From NCBI RefSeq assembly GCF_039536205.1, contig NZ_BAAAYL010000003.1:115522-179521 (forward strand): a stretch of DNA of 64,000 nucleotides. Direction: 5' to 3'. The translations under genes and the position numbers were made by a program. The notes under the pieces were generated by a model. It was not told the origin of the DNA, searched no databases, and saw only the letters and a list, made by a program, of their open reading frames with translations. Numbering within the stretch: the stretch's first letter is position 1; each line of letters starts with the position of its first letter. Source of the stretch: Streptomyces sannanensis. GTDB taxonomy: Bacteria; Actinomycetota; Actinomycetes; Streptomycetales; Streptomycetaceae. Shown here piece by piece: positions 24,720-32,374 of this stretch.

Positions 24720-25028
24720 TCAGGAGGCGTTGCCGGCCCGCTGGCGGGCGGCGCGGCGCTTCATGGAGCGGCGCTCGTCCTCGCTGAGGCCGCCCCAGAC
24801 GCCGGTGTCCTCGCCGTGCTCCAGCGCCCACTGGAGGCAGGTCTCCATCACGGGGCAGCGGCGGCAGACGGCCTTGGCCTCCTCGATCTGGAGCAGCGCC
24901 GGGCCGGTGTTGCCGATGGGGAAGAACAGCTCGGGGTCCGCGTCGGCGCAGGCCGGGCGGGGCCGGACGGGCGCAGCGGTGGAGATGGCGCCGTAGCCGT
25001 AGGGGGCGGTGCGTACGATGGTCTGCAT
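24720..25028 (-). CDS. WhiB-family iron-sulphur transcription regulator
   Basis: 102 residues. The four cluster ligands are C27, C55, C58 and C64 (PACADADPELFF; AVCRRCPVMETC), followed by the beta-turn signature TGVWGGLSEDERR (75-87) and a basic DNA-contacting tail (MKRRAARQR). WhiB proteins bind a 4Fe-4S cluster and usually act together with the principal sigma factor. ATG 25028 has GGAGG just upstream. A plasmid-borne WhiB in the transfer operon could tie transfer to redox state or host development. Confidence 0.92.
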   Translation of the reverse strand: MQTIVRTAPYGYGAISTAAPVRPRPACADADPELFFPIGNTGPALLQIEEAKAVCRRCPVMETCLQWALEHGEDTGVWGGLSEDERRSMKRRAARQRAGNAS

Positions 25029-25062
25029 AAGGGCCTCCCAGAAGGTCCGGTAGTACGAAGCG

Positions 25063-25086
25063 GCCCCGGGGGTGCGACCCCGGGGC
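25063..25086. terminator. intercistronic hairpin
   Basis: GCCCCGGGG (25063-25071) and CCCCGGGGC (25078-25086) form a short, very stable stem between the 62-aa gene and the WhiB gene. Confidence 0.65.
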
Positions 25087-25186
25087 TGTTCTGTGTCGAC
25101 GGCCGGAAGGGCCGGAGCGGGGTGACATCCCGACGCTCTCCGCCGACCCCGCCGGTGAGGGCAGGGACGACGGGCGATGCCGGGGG

Positions 25187-25375
25187 TCAGCGGCGCTGCT
25201 GCTTGGACTGGCGTGCGCGGTAGGCGTCCTGGAGCCGGGCGAAGCGCTGGTGGATCGGCGCTCCCTCCGGGCAGTCCTGGCCGGCCTGGCAGGCCGCGCA
25301 GTCGTTGGTGTGGTTGGTGGAGTCCTGGAACGCCTTCATGTAGCGGCGGTACAGGTCGTCCGAAGGCTTAGCCAT
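25187..25375 (-). CDS. small Cys-containing protein, 62 aa
   Basis: ATG 25375, overlapping the stop of the upstream zinc-ribbon gene (TGATG). Contains HTNDCAACQAGQDCPEGAPI, three Cys residues with a His, a possible zinc or iron-sulphur site, and a basic helical C-terminus (RLQDAYRARQSKQQRR). No family recognised. Confidence 0.65.
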   Translation of the reverse strand: MAKPSDDLYRRYMKAFQDSTNHTNDCAACQAGQDCPEGAPIHQRFARLQDAYRARQSKQQRR

Positions 25376-25650
25376 CAGCGGACCTTCCGTGCAGCTGCGA
25401 TCAGCTGGCCCAGGGCCTGGCAGGCGTTGCAGGTCCAGTAGGTGACACCGAACCAGCCGCCACAGCGGTCGCACTGCCACTGACCGCCGTTGCCGTGCGG
25501 CTGGAGAGCGGGCAGGGTGGTCGCGCCCCGCACCGTGAACAGAATGAGGAGCCGCGGGTAGCGCCCCTCGGTCTCGTCCGGCTCGTAGCCCTTCTCGTTG
25601 TCCTCACGTTCGAGGTCTTCGATCAGTCCGCCGGTTACGGATGCCATCAT
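25375..25650 (-). CDS. zinc-ribbon protein, about 91 aa
   Basis: The C-terminal half has two CxxC knuckles, QCDRCGGWFG and TCNACQALGQ, about 15 residues apart, an intact zinc ribbon. The N-terminus is acidic. Two adjacent ATG codons (25650, 25647) are possible starts; an upstream in-frame start at 25671 is less likely. Translationally coupled to the 62-aa Cys protein. Confidence 0.7.
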   Translation of the reverse strand: MMASVTGGLIEDLEREDNEKGYEPDETEGRYPRLLILFTVRGATTLPALQPHGNGGQWQCDRCGGWFGVTYWTCNACQALGQLIAAARKVR

Positions 25651-25680
25651 GGTGATCACAGGGCCTCCCAACAGGTCCTT

Positions 25681-25713
25681 GACGGCCCCAGGGATTGCGC
25701 CCCTGGGGCCGTC
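25681..25713. terminator. intercistronic hairpin
   Basis: GACGGCCCCAGGG (25681-25693) pairs with CCCTGGGGCCGTC (25701-25713), a perfect 13-bp stem with a 7-nt loop. It is upstream of the zinc-ribbon gene start. Confidence 0.8.
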
Positions 25714-25737
25714 GTCTCTCGGCTGTCGTACGAGCAG

Positions 25738-25783
25738 CCACGGCCGCCCCCATCCCGACGCTTCGGGGTGGGGGCGGCCGTGG
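25738..25783. terminator. intercistronic hairpin
   Basis: CCACGGCCGCCCCCA (25738-25752) pairs with TGGGGGCGGCCGTGG (25769-25783), with CCC/GGG pairs continuing inward, just downstream of the 193-aa zinc protein gene. Confidence 0.85.
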
Positions 25784-25795
25784 TTGTTCGTCGTG

Positions 25796-26377
25796 TTATC
25801 GCTGAGTGGCCAGCTGCCGCTGGCGGGCCTGCGTCGCGATACGGCGTACTTTTTGGCGCAGCATCAGTCCGTAGTCGCAAGGACGGTTGGTGCGGCACTT
25901 GCGGCAGCCGGCCTGGTGAGCGAGGAACCCGTTGACAACGCTGGGCTCGGGGACGCCCATCCGGCTCACGGGCTGCGAGACGGCGGGCTGTGGCTTACGC
26001 ACGACGTTCGTAGCGCGGCGGAACTTCGCGGTGGCCTCTGCGGCCAGGAGTCGCTCACCCCATTCCTCGATCGGGATGTCGAACTCGATGCGGCGCGCGC
26101 TGCCAGGGCAGCGGGGCGCCTTGCCGCCTCGATCGGTGCGGTCCAGGTGATGGGTCTTGATCATGCGGCGCTGGATCGGGTGCCAGCGGTTGCAGTCCGG
26201 GCAGACGACAGAACGGCGTTCGCCCTCTCGAAGGTTGATGTCCTCAGGCCGGAGCTGGCTGAGCAGGAGCGGGGTACGGGTGCTGGGACGCAAGGGAACT
26301 CCCTGGTAACGCGAGAAGGAAACTGCGATGCGTTCTCCGTCTGCCGCGACCGAAGCCGCGACAGGTGGGCAGCGCAT
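25796..26377 (-). CDS. hypothetical zinc protein, up to 193 aa
   Basis: The core resembles a protein common on Streptomyces mobile elements: SRYQGVPLRPSTRTPLLLS, REGERRSVVCPDCNRWHPIQ, then HHLDRTDRGGKAPRCPGSAR. The first CxxC with RWH and a later Cys form a probable zinc site. The C-terminal part has a second set (GCRKCRTNRPCDYGL). The ATG at 26377 has no clear ribosome site and the conserved part starts some 20 residues in, so the start is uncertain. Possibly nucleic-acid binding. Confidence 0.65.
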   Translation of the reverse strand: MRCPPVAASVAADGERIAVSFSRYQGVPLRPSTRTPLLLSQLRPEDINLREGERRSVVCPDCNRWHPIQRRMIKTHHLDRTDRGGKAPRCPGSARRIEFDIPIEEWGERLLAAEATAKFRRATNVVRKPQPAVSQPVSRMGVPEPSVVNGFLAHQAGCRKCRTNRPCDYGLMLRQKVRRIATQARQRQLATQR

Positions 26378-26556
26378 CGCTGCTCTGCATGGGGTGGAGC
26401 CGTGCCGGGCGACCTCGTGACCTATCGGTCCGTCAACTCGGCTGATTCAACTGTTGTGCTGGTAGGGACCCAAGGTCCGGCTCCCACATCCGGTGCCGCC
26501 CGAGGGCGGTTCCGGGTGAGGGAGCCGAGTCCGAAGACCCGGCGGGGTGCGGGGCG

Positions 26557-26967
26557 TCAGGCCGCGATCGGGAGGGGCGTGGCGGCCGGCGGCGCGATGC
26601 GCAGCTGCGCGGCGTAGGGGAGGAACACGTCGACCAGGCGCTCACGGACCAGCTCGGCGATCGACGGGTCCGTCGCGACGATGTCCCGGGCCGCGTCCAT
26701 GCGGGCGGCGATCTCTGCGCCGGCCTCGTCACGCAGGCGGGAGTACGAGGTCTTCGGCCCGGCCACGATCGCGGCGGCGTACCGGCGCATCTCCCTCGGC
26801 GTGCCCGCCGGCTCGTACATCTCCAGCGGCGTCCCGAACGCCACGTCCAGGTCCACGTCGTCCCCAAACTCGGGGAGCGGCACCTCAACGGCGTCCAGGA
26901 GGGCGAGGGTCTCGGCGTCGAAAACCTCGGCGAGGCCGGCGGCGGGGGCGGAGACGAAGGCGTTCAT
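26557..26967 (-). CDS. first gene of the transfer operon, 136-aa hypothetical protein
   Basis: ATG 26967 preceded by GGGAG. The product is acidic in its first half (ALLDAVEVPLPEFGDDVDLD) and helical after (EMRRYAAAIVAGPKTSYSRL, VATDPSIAELVRERLVDVFL). No family recognised. It is the promoter-proximal gene facing the AGCT operators and the divergent GntR gene, so it is probably the first gene repressed by GntR. Confidence 0.65.
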   Translation of the reverse strand: MNAFVSAPAAGLAEVFDAETLALLDAVEVPLPEFGDDVDLDVAFGTPLEMYEPAGTPREMRRYAAAIVAGPKTSYSRLRDEAGAEIAARMDAARDIVATDPSIAELVRERLVDVFLPYAAQLRIAPPAATPLPIAA

Positions 26968-27044
26968 GGGGTGGTGCTCCCTTCGTGGAGCGGGGCCGGT
27001 TGGTCCCGACGTGGCGCTTTGCCGACCGATCAACCTTATCGACA

Positions 27045-27118
27045 TAGCTAACTTAGCTGATACAGTCTGGGGCGTGTCAAGCGGTTCGTTGATGGAGCTA
27101 GCTTCCCTAGCTAAGTTG
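27045..27118. promoter_or_regulatory. AGCT-palindrome operators between divergent transcripts
   Basis: AGCTAA-C-TTAGCT (27046-27058) is a perfect palindrome. A second site has AGCTAG (27096-27101) and CTAGCT (27107-27112) separated by 5 nt and followed by AAGTTG. The region is much more AT-rich than its surroundings. Placement between the GntR gene and the transfer operon suggests autoregulation and repression of transfer, as known for pSAM2 KorSA-type repressors. Which bases GntR contacts is inferred. Confidence 0.75.
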
Positions 27119-27134
27119 AGGGGGTCGTCCTACG

Positions 27135-27476
27135 ATGTCGCTCATGAGTAACGAGGCCGTTCAGCCGTACCAACGGATCGCCCAGGACTACGGCGAGAAG
27201 ATCCGCCAGGGGCGACTCGCAGCCGGTACGAAGCTTCCTGGCATCCGGGAGCTTTCGGAGGAGTACGGCGTCGCGGCGGGCACAGTGCAGCGAGCCCTTA
27301 CCGAGCTGCGAAACGCTGGACTGATCTACTCCCATCAGGGTCGCGGTTCCTTCGTCAGCAATTCCTCGGGCAACGCCGGCCAGGATCCAACTACGCTCGC
27401 CATAAAGGCGCTTGAATCCCAGGTCGCCGAACTTTCTGCACGTCTGGACAAGCTCGAGCAGGGGCGGGATGACTGA
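27135..27476 (+). CDS. GntR-family repressor (Kor-type)
   Basis: 113 residues: a winged helix (PYQRIAQDYGEKIRQGRLAA, GVAAGTVQRALTELRNAGLI, HQGRGSFV) at about 10-75 and a short coiled-coil tail (LESQVAELSARLDKLEQGR) that would dimerise it. There is no metabolite-binding domain, the usual plan for the small plasmid Kor repressors that control transfer genes in Streptomyces. GAGGGGG lies 11 nt before ATG 27135; ATG 27144 is an alternative. Confidence 0.88.
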   Translation: MSLMSNEAVQPYQRIAQDYGEKIRQGRLAAGTKLPGIRELSEEYGVAAGTVQRALTELRNAGLIYSHQGRGSFVSNSSGNAGQDPTTLAIKALESQVAELSARLDKLEQGRDD

Positions 27477-27581
27477 CATCGACTCCCTCGTCCTGCCTCG
27501 CATGTCCATCACTCCCCGGTCGCTCTCGGCTTCGCTACGAAAGTTGTAGGACCGGACGCGGAGTGCGTTCTAGGTCTGACA

Positions 27582-27602
27582 TGTGTCCAGCGGCTGGACA
27601 CA
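27582..27602. promoter_or_regulatory. 21-bp perfect palindrome before the XRE/TPR gene
   Basis: TGTGTCCAGC-G-GCTGGACACA, 29 nt upstream of the GTG at 27631. The half-site ATGTGTCC recurs twice within the gene near 27,904 and 27,925. Its position fits an operator or promoter-overlapping site, possibly for the XRE protein itself. Confidence 0.75.
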
Positions 27603-27630
27603 ACGAATGGAGACATGGAGGGGGATCAGC

Positions 27631-29028
27631 GTGGGGCAGAAGCCGAACGTCCTGACCCCAGAGGCGTCGCCCCTGGATCGCTTCGGCTATACGGTGCGGG
27701 AGCTCCGAGAGAGGAGCGGCCACACTCTACGCAGCCTCTCGGAGGCGGCCTTCATCTCGTACTCCAAGCTTTGGAAATGGGAGAACGGGAAGCGAGCACC
27801 GAAGCACCGCTCCGAGGTCCAAGAGCTCGACCGCCTGCTGAATGGCCGCGGGTTACTGGTCGAGTTATGGGAGCGCATCGACACCGGTGATTCCCCCCAG
27901 GGGCATGTGTCCGTTTCCAGGCTCCATGTGTCCGAATCATTGACGGACCTGGTCACGGCTACCTCCGGACAGGCAGGCTTGAACGATGACGACACGGACA
28001 CGGTCGTCGCCCCCTGCCGCATCCACGGAAGGATCCTGTTCGTGCCCGTGCCCCGCCGCGTCGTCCTTGCCTCCGGTCTCGCCGGACTCGCCGCGACCGC
28101 GCTCCCGGCCCCAACGGCCACCGCCGAAACCGTGACCGCCGACATGGCGTCCCCCGTTGAGCACTTCGCGCAGCTCCGCCGGGTGATGATCCAGACCGAC
28201 AACCTGATCGGCCCCCGTCACGTCCTGCCAGCGCTCCAGCAGCACCTCGCTCGGCTCGCCGCTCGCCGCCGCGCTTCCCGCGGCACCGACGCCGCAGCGC
28301 TCCTCGCGCTGGAGACCCGCTACGAGGAGCTGGCCGGCTGGCTCGCCCAAGACATCGGCGACGAGCGCACCGCCCAAGGCCATACCGCGAAGGCTCTGGA
28401 CGCGTCTCACATCACGGGCGACACCGACCTCACCGCGTACATCCTCGGGCGCAAGGCCCAGCTGGCTGGCGACACTGGACATCCCGCCGACGCCCTCGGC
28501 CTCGCTGCCGCTGCCCGCCGCACCGCGCGGCCGGGCAGTCGTCTCGAGGTCATCGCTGTCATGCACCAAGCCCACGCGCACGCCGTCCTCGGCGACGGCA
28601 CCGAGGCGCTCAACACGTACGACACCGCGCTAACGCTCCTCGGCCGCGCGGAATCCGACGGCATCTGGGGCTCCTGGCTCGACGAGGCGTACATCAGCAC
28701 CGCCCGCGCCCGCTCCCTCGCCGCGCTCGGCGAGTACGGGCAGGCCGCCGCCGGCTTCGACACCGCCATCGCCGCGCTCCCGCCCACCTACCGGCGCGAC
28801 CGCGGCGTCTACCTCGCCCGCGCCGCCCGCGCACACGCCGGCACCGGCAACATCCCGCTCGCCGCCCAGATCGGGCTGCAGGCTGTCGGCATCGCCGCCG
28901 AGACCGGATCCGCCCGGATCATCGGGCAGCTCGACCGTCTCGACCAGGCACTTGCCCCTGCCGCCCGGGAGGACGGCGTTGTCGAGTTCCGCGCCGCGCT
29001 CGACCGAATCGTCCTGCACCCCGCCTGA
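27631..29028 (+). CDS. XRE-family regulator with TPR-like sensor domain
   Basis: About 465 residues. The N-terminal helix-turn-helix (FGYTVRELRERSGHTLRSLS, FISYSKLWKWENGKR) is followed by a hydrophobic segment (VVLASGLAGLAATALPA) near 145-165 and then about 280 residues of TPR-like helical repeats (ALLALETRYEELAGWLAQD, YDTALTLLGRAE, YGQAAAGFDTAIAALPP). This plan is common in Streptomyces regulators that sense a ligand or peptide. GTG 27631 is chosen for GGAGGGGGATC. It lies in one direction with the reductase and deaminase genes and probably controls them. Confidence 0.85.
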   Translation: MGQKPNVLTPEASPLDRFGYTVRELRERSGHTLRSLSEAAFISYSKLWKWENGKRAPKHRSEVQELDRLLNGRGLLVELWERIDTGDSPQGHVSVSRLHVSESLTDLVTATSGQAGLNDDDTDTVVAPCRIHGRILFVPVPRRVVLASGLAGLAATALPAPTATAETVTADMASPVEHFAQLRRVMIQTDNLIGPRHVLPALQQHLARLAARRRASRGTDAAALLALETRYEELAGWLAQDIGDERTAQGHTAKALDASHITGDTDLTAYILGRKAQLAGDTGHPADALGLAAAARRTARPGSRLEVIAVMHQAHAHAVLGDGTEALNTYDTALTLLGRAESDGIWGSWLDEAYISTARARSLAALGEYGQAAAGFDTAIAALPPTYRRDRGVYLARAARAHAGTGNIPLAAQIGLQAVGIAAETGSARIIGQLDRLDQALAPAAREDGVVEFRAALDRIVLHPA

Positions 29029-29054
29029 CCCAGCCCACCACCTTGGAGCTCTCC

Positions 29055-29753
29055 GTGCCTCGCCCGTACGTCCTGCTGTCCGCCGCCGTCTCACTCGATG
29101 GCTACCTCGACACCCGCCCGGGCGAGGACCGACTCCTGCTCTCCAACTCCGCCGACTTCGACCGCGTCGACTCCGTACGCGCGAGCGTCGACGCGATCCT
29201 CGTCGGCGCTGGCACCCTCCGGGCCGACAATCCCCGCCTCCTAGTCAACTCGGAGGAGCGTCGGGCGGCCCGGGTCGCTGCTGGTCAGCCGGAGTACCCC
29301 CTGAAGGTCACCATCACCGGCACCGGCGACCTCGACCCCAACTGGAAGTTTTGGCACCACGGAGGCGAGAAGCTCGTCCTGGCCGTCGGCAACAAGGCCG
29401 CAGAGAGGGCACACGCCAACCTCGGCAACCTCGTCACCATCCAGGGCATCCCCACCGAGGCCACCTGGCAGACCGCCCTCGACGTACTCGGCGACATACA
29501 CGGCGTCCAGCGACTCATGGTCGAGGGCGGCGGCGCCATCCACACCCAGCTACTCGCCGAATCGCTCGCCGACGAGCTCCAGCTCGTCATCGCCCCGCTC
29601 CTCGTCGGCCAGCCCGACGCCGTCCGCATGCTCGGCCCTGCCCACTACCTCGGCGGCCCCACCGCGCGCCTCCGCCTCCTGGAGACCCGCCAGATCGGCG
29701 ACGTGGTACTCCTGCGGTACGCCCCCAAGGACATCTCCACGGAGCCCCGATGA
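29055..29753 (+). CDS. RibD C-terminal-type reductase (dihydrofolate reductase fold)
   Basis: 232 residues. VLLSAAVSLDGYLDT (6-20), SVDAILVGAGTLRADNPRLL and LMVEGGGAIHTQLL are signatures of the RibD/RibG reductase domain, which reduces the ribosyl group of the aminopyrimidine intermediate of riboflavin with NADPH. GTG 29055 follows GGAG at 7 nt. It overlaps the deaminase gene by ATGA, so the pair rebuilds both halves of RibD in split form. With only these two genes, a dedicated pyrimidine-modifying step or resistance function is more likely than a complete riboflavin pathway. Confidence 0.88.
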   Translation: MPRPYVLLSAAVSLDGYLDTRPGEDRLLLSNSADFDRVDSVRASVDAILVGAGTLRADNPRLLVNSEERRAARVAAGQPEYPLKVTITGTGDLDPNWKFWHHGGEKLVLAVGNKAAERAHANLGNLVTIQGIPTEATWQTALDVLGDIHGVQRLMVEGGGAIHTQLLAESLADELQLVIAPLLVGQPDAVRMLGPAHYLGGPTARLRLLETRQIGDVVLLRYAPKDISTEPR

Positions 29754-30256
29754 GCACCACCCCCGCCAGCGCGAGCGCCCCCGGCATCGGCCGTAAACCC
29801 AACTCTGCGGACCGAGCCTGGCTCGCGCTCGCCTGCGAGCTCGCCACCCTCTGCCCGCCCTCGACGACCGCGTTCTCCGTGGGCGCGGTCATCGTCGCCG
29901 CCGATGGAACCGAGCTCGCCCGCGGCTACTCCCGCGAAGACGACCCGCTCGACCACGCCGAGGAAGCCGCGCTCGCTAAGCTCCCGGCCGGCGACCCCCG
30001 GCTCGGCAACGCCACGATCTACAGCTCCCTCGAACCCTGCGCCAGGCGTGCCTCCCGGCCCGTCCCTTGTGCCCAGCTAATCCGAGACTCCGGAATCCGC
30101 CGCGTCGTCACCGCCTGGCGCGAGCCGGACACCTTCGTGCTCGGAGCCGACGGCACAGAACTCCTCCAAGTCGCTGGCGTCACAGTCGTCGAACTTCCAG
30201 AACTCGCAGACGCCGCACAAACGCCGAACCGCCACCTCGTCGGCGGTGATCGGTGA
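29750..30256 (+). CDS. cytidine/deoxycytidylate-type deaminase
   Basis: 168 residues. Zinc site HAEEAAL (69-75, with catalytic Glu71) and SLEPCARRASRPVPCAQLI (93-111). FSVGAVIVAADGTELARG upstream is the substrate-side strand. The pattern fits the RibD N-terminal deaminase branch, which hydrolyses the amino group of a pyrimidine. The Cys-to-Cys gap (C97-C107) is the longer RibD-like spacing. Translationally coupled to the reductase gene. Confidence 0.88.
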   Translation: MSTTPASASAPGIGRKPNSADRAWLALACELATLCPPSTTAFSVGAVIVAADGTELARGYSREDDPLDHAEEAALAKLPAGDPRLGNATIYSSLEPCARRASRPVPCAQLIRDSGIRRVVTAWREPDTFVLGADGTELLQVAGVTVVELPELADAAQTPNRHLVGGDR

Positions 30257-30353
30257 TGCAGCACATATTGGTGCGCAAGGCGAGGTAACGCACGCGAGCC
30301 CCAGAAGATGATCAGGCCCGGTTCGCCCCCGACGCGTCCGAGGAGGCAATGAA

Positions 30354-31631
30354 GTGTCCCGCTCCGCACCGGATCCCGGTCCAACTGCTATACACCGTCT
30401 CTGGGACGCGCACGGAACTTTGCTCTATGTAGGTCTGTCTAGTTCTCCTCGGGCTCGGTTCGTGCAACACGAAGGAGACAAACGTTGGTGGCCGGCCGTA
30501 CAGCGTCGTGCTGAGACGTGGTACGAGACACACAGGGAGGCCGAAGCCGCCGAGAGAGCCACAATCGGGTGGGAGGCCCCTCTCTACAACCGCACAGACG
30601 AGAACGGCGCCAATCAGGCGCCGCGCGACTGCCCGGCCTCCGACACCCACAGCGAAGCGGCGCAAACCATCCAGTCCCTCCTCAAAGCAGGCCTCCGCGC
30701 GGGGCGCTACCACCGGTTTCGGTTCCTCCCAACACCCGTCGAGCTGGGACGGCACTACGGCCGGGCCGCCCGCGACGTATATGCGGCACTCGACGAACTG
30801 CAGAGCGTGGGTTTGGTCAATCGTGTGGGTTCCAACAGATACGTGCCCACCAATCTGGGCCAACCCCACGAGGAGACCGCCCGCGGCCTCATGCTCCAGG
30901 AGGTCATTGCGGGCCTCGGCAAGGAGCCGTTCACTAGGCAGGAAATTCGGTCGCTGACCGGCCGCTCGGCATTCGTCGTCGACCAATACGTCACTCTCCT
31001 AGTGGACGAGGGGCGACTGCAAGTCGTTGAGCAACTTGTGCCCGAATCGAGAGGACGGGCTGCCGTGCAATACGTCGTCGCCGCTGCCGAATTGGCGGCA
31101 GTCGGTGATGTACCCAAAGAGCGTCGACGGCCAGCAGAGCCGCCGTCGGCGGGCAAGGCCACCAGGGCCGTGGCGATCGCCGAGCTTAACGGCCGCGCCA
31201 AAGGAGCGACTCCGGCAGAGCGTGGTGCTGAAGTCGCCGCGCCTGCCGGACTGCAGTTCACGGTGACGGCTTCTCCCGGATGGAGATCGCATCGTGTATC
31301 TTTCAGGAAATCATCGATCTTGAAAGGCTGCACCGTGACCGACCCGGACCGCTTGAAGCGGGTCGATGCCCTACTGGACGACGTCCTGCCGCCGCCGCCC
31401 GTGCGCGCGAAGCTGCGCCTCGCGGCTGGCCTCACGCAGCAGGAAGTCGCGGAGGCCGTAGGCGTGAAGCGCCTTGCCGTAGCCCGTTGGGAGCTGGGGC
31501 AGACCCACCCCCGGCGCCCGCACCGTGCGGCCTACATGCACCTGCTCAACCGGCTCGCGGAGCGGTATCCCGATGCCGCGAAGCCGGATGAGGGCATGCC
31601 GACGCCGGCCTCCGAAGGGGGATCGGGATGA
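30354..31631 (+). CDS. GIY-YIG-like nuclease / winged-helix protein with C-terminal XRE domain
   Basis: 425 residues from GTG 30354 (AGGAGG, 7 nt spacing). The N-terminus is GIY-YIG-like: HRLWDAHGTLLYVGLSSSPR with later DKRWWPAV, a conserved Glu region and EAPLYN. It is followed by GntR-like winged-helix sequence (LGRHYGRAARDVYAALDELQ). The last 99 residues are a separate XRE domain (GLTQQEVAEAVGVKRLAVAR) closely like the N-terminus of the tap product at 49.7 kb. An internal GTG at 31335 has AAAGG in front and AT-rich DNA with a CTTTCA/TGAAAG repeat just upstream, so this could be two genes joined by loss of a stop. Confidence 0.7.
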   Translation: MSRSAPDPGPTAIHRLWDAHGTLLYVGLSSSPRARFVQHEGDKRWWPAVQRRAETWYETHREAEAAERATIGWEAPLYNRTDENGANQAPRDCPASDTHSEAAQTIQSLLKAGLRAGRYHRFRFLPTPVELGRHYGRAARDVYAALDELQSVGLVNRVGSNRYVPTNLGQPHEETARGLMLQEVIAGLGKEPFTRQEIRSLTGRSAFVVDQYVTLLVDEGRLQVVEQLVPESRGRAAVQYVVAAAELAAVGDVPKERRRPAEPPSAGKATRAVAIAELNGRAKGATPAERGAEVAAPAGLQFTVTASPGWRSHRVSFRKSSILKGCTVTDPDRLKRVDALLDDVLPPPPVRAKLRLAAGLTQQEVAEAVGVKRLAVARWELGQTHPRRPHRAAYMHLLNRLAERYPDAAKPDEGMPTPASEGGSG

Positions 31632-32374
31632 CCTAATGGCCATCGGCCGCGCGCGCCGAGAAGCGGACTTACCACCCGCTGGCCTCGTGCGGCCCGTCTA
31701 CCGACCGGATTAACCACCCGCGTCGGCCGCTCAGATCCCAGTTCTCGCTGGTCCTGAGCTGCGGCTCACCGAGCCGCTCATTTCAACCCGGCCCCTAACC
31801 AGGGCCACAAACGCACCACCGGCCACTAACCGCGGCCACCACAGCCACAGCAGCACCGGCTGTGCACCGAGCAATACCCCGGCCTGACGGCCGGCGCACT
31901 ACCCGCACACCGCCCGGTGTCTCGCGGGCCCCCACCACAGGGGCTTCGCGATTCACCGCCACCGAGAAGAGAGGAGAAATCTCCCCCCGCCCGATCGGTG
32001 TCCGCCCGCTTCTCACGAAGGGGGCGCTCACCCTTCACATCCACTCGCCGACCACCCCGCTCCGCGGACTGTGTCAGCTTGCTTATGGAAGTTGGTGTCC
32101 CCGCCATAGTGCACGACCTGGTGTCCCCTTGTCAGCTTGGTCTTGTCCGTTTCACCCCGGTTCGGACTCGGCGAGCTTCCCGTATGACGGGATGGGTGCG
32201 GCTTTCGCGTCGCTTTGTGCAACTCGAACCGGAAATTGGATTTCCGGTAGGAACCTACGAGAACGGGGCTTCCGGCGGGCGTGACGCGCGGGCTCTGTCC
32301 ACAGGCCCGGCCTCGCAGCATCGCGGGATGCTCGACTACTGTCCGTCGCCCATCGCTGCCCTCCGGGGTGCTCT
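31632..32374. other. gene-free leader of the rep gene; possible replication origin
   Basis: 743 nt without a convincing gene. It holds a 12-nt palindrome GGAGAAATCTCC (31973-31984); nested direct repeats TGTCAGCTTG (32072-32081, 32130-32139) around GGTGTCCCC (32094-32102, 32120-32128); and a perfect 21-nt palindrome (32228-32248). Repeats directly before a rep-like gene suggest an origin or autoregulatory region; this is inference. Confidence 0.5.
32228..32248. promoter_or_regulatory. perfect palindrome upstream of rep
   Basis: ACCGGAAAT-TGG-ATTTCCGGT, 9-bp arms with a 3-nt centre, about 126 nt before the rep-like start. A likely operator or origin binding site. Confidence 0.75.
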
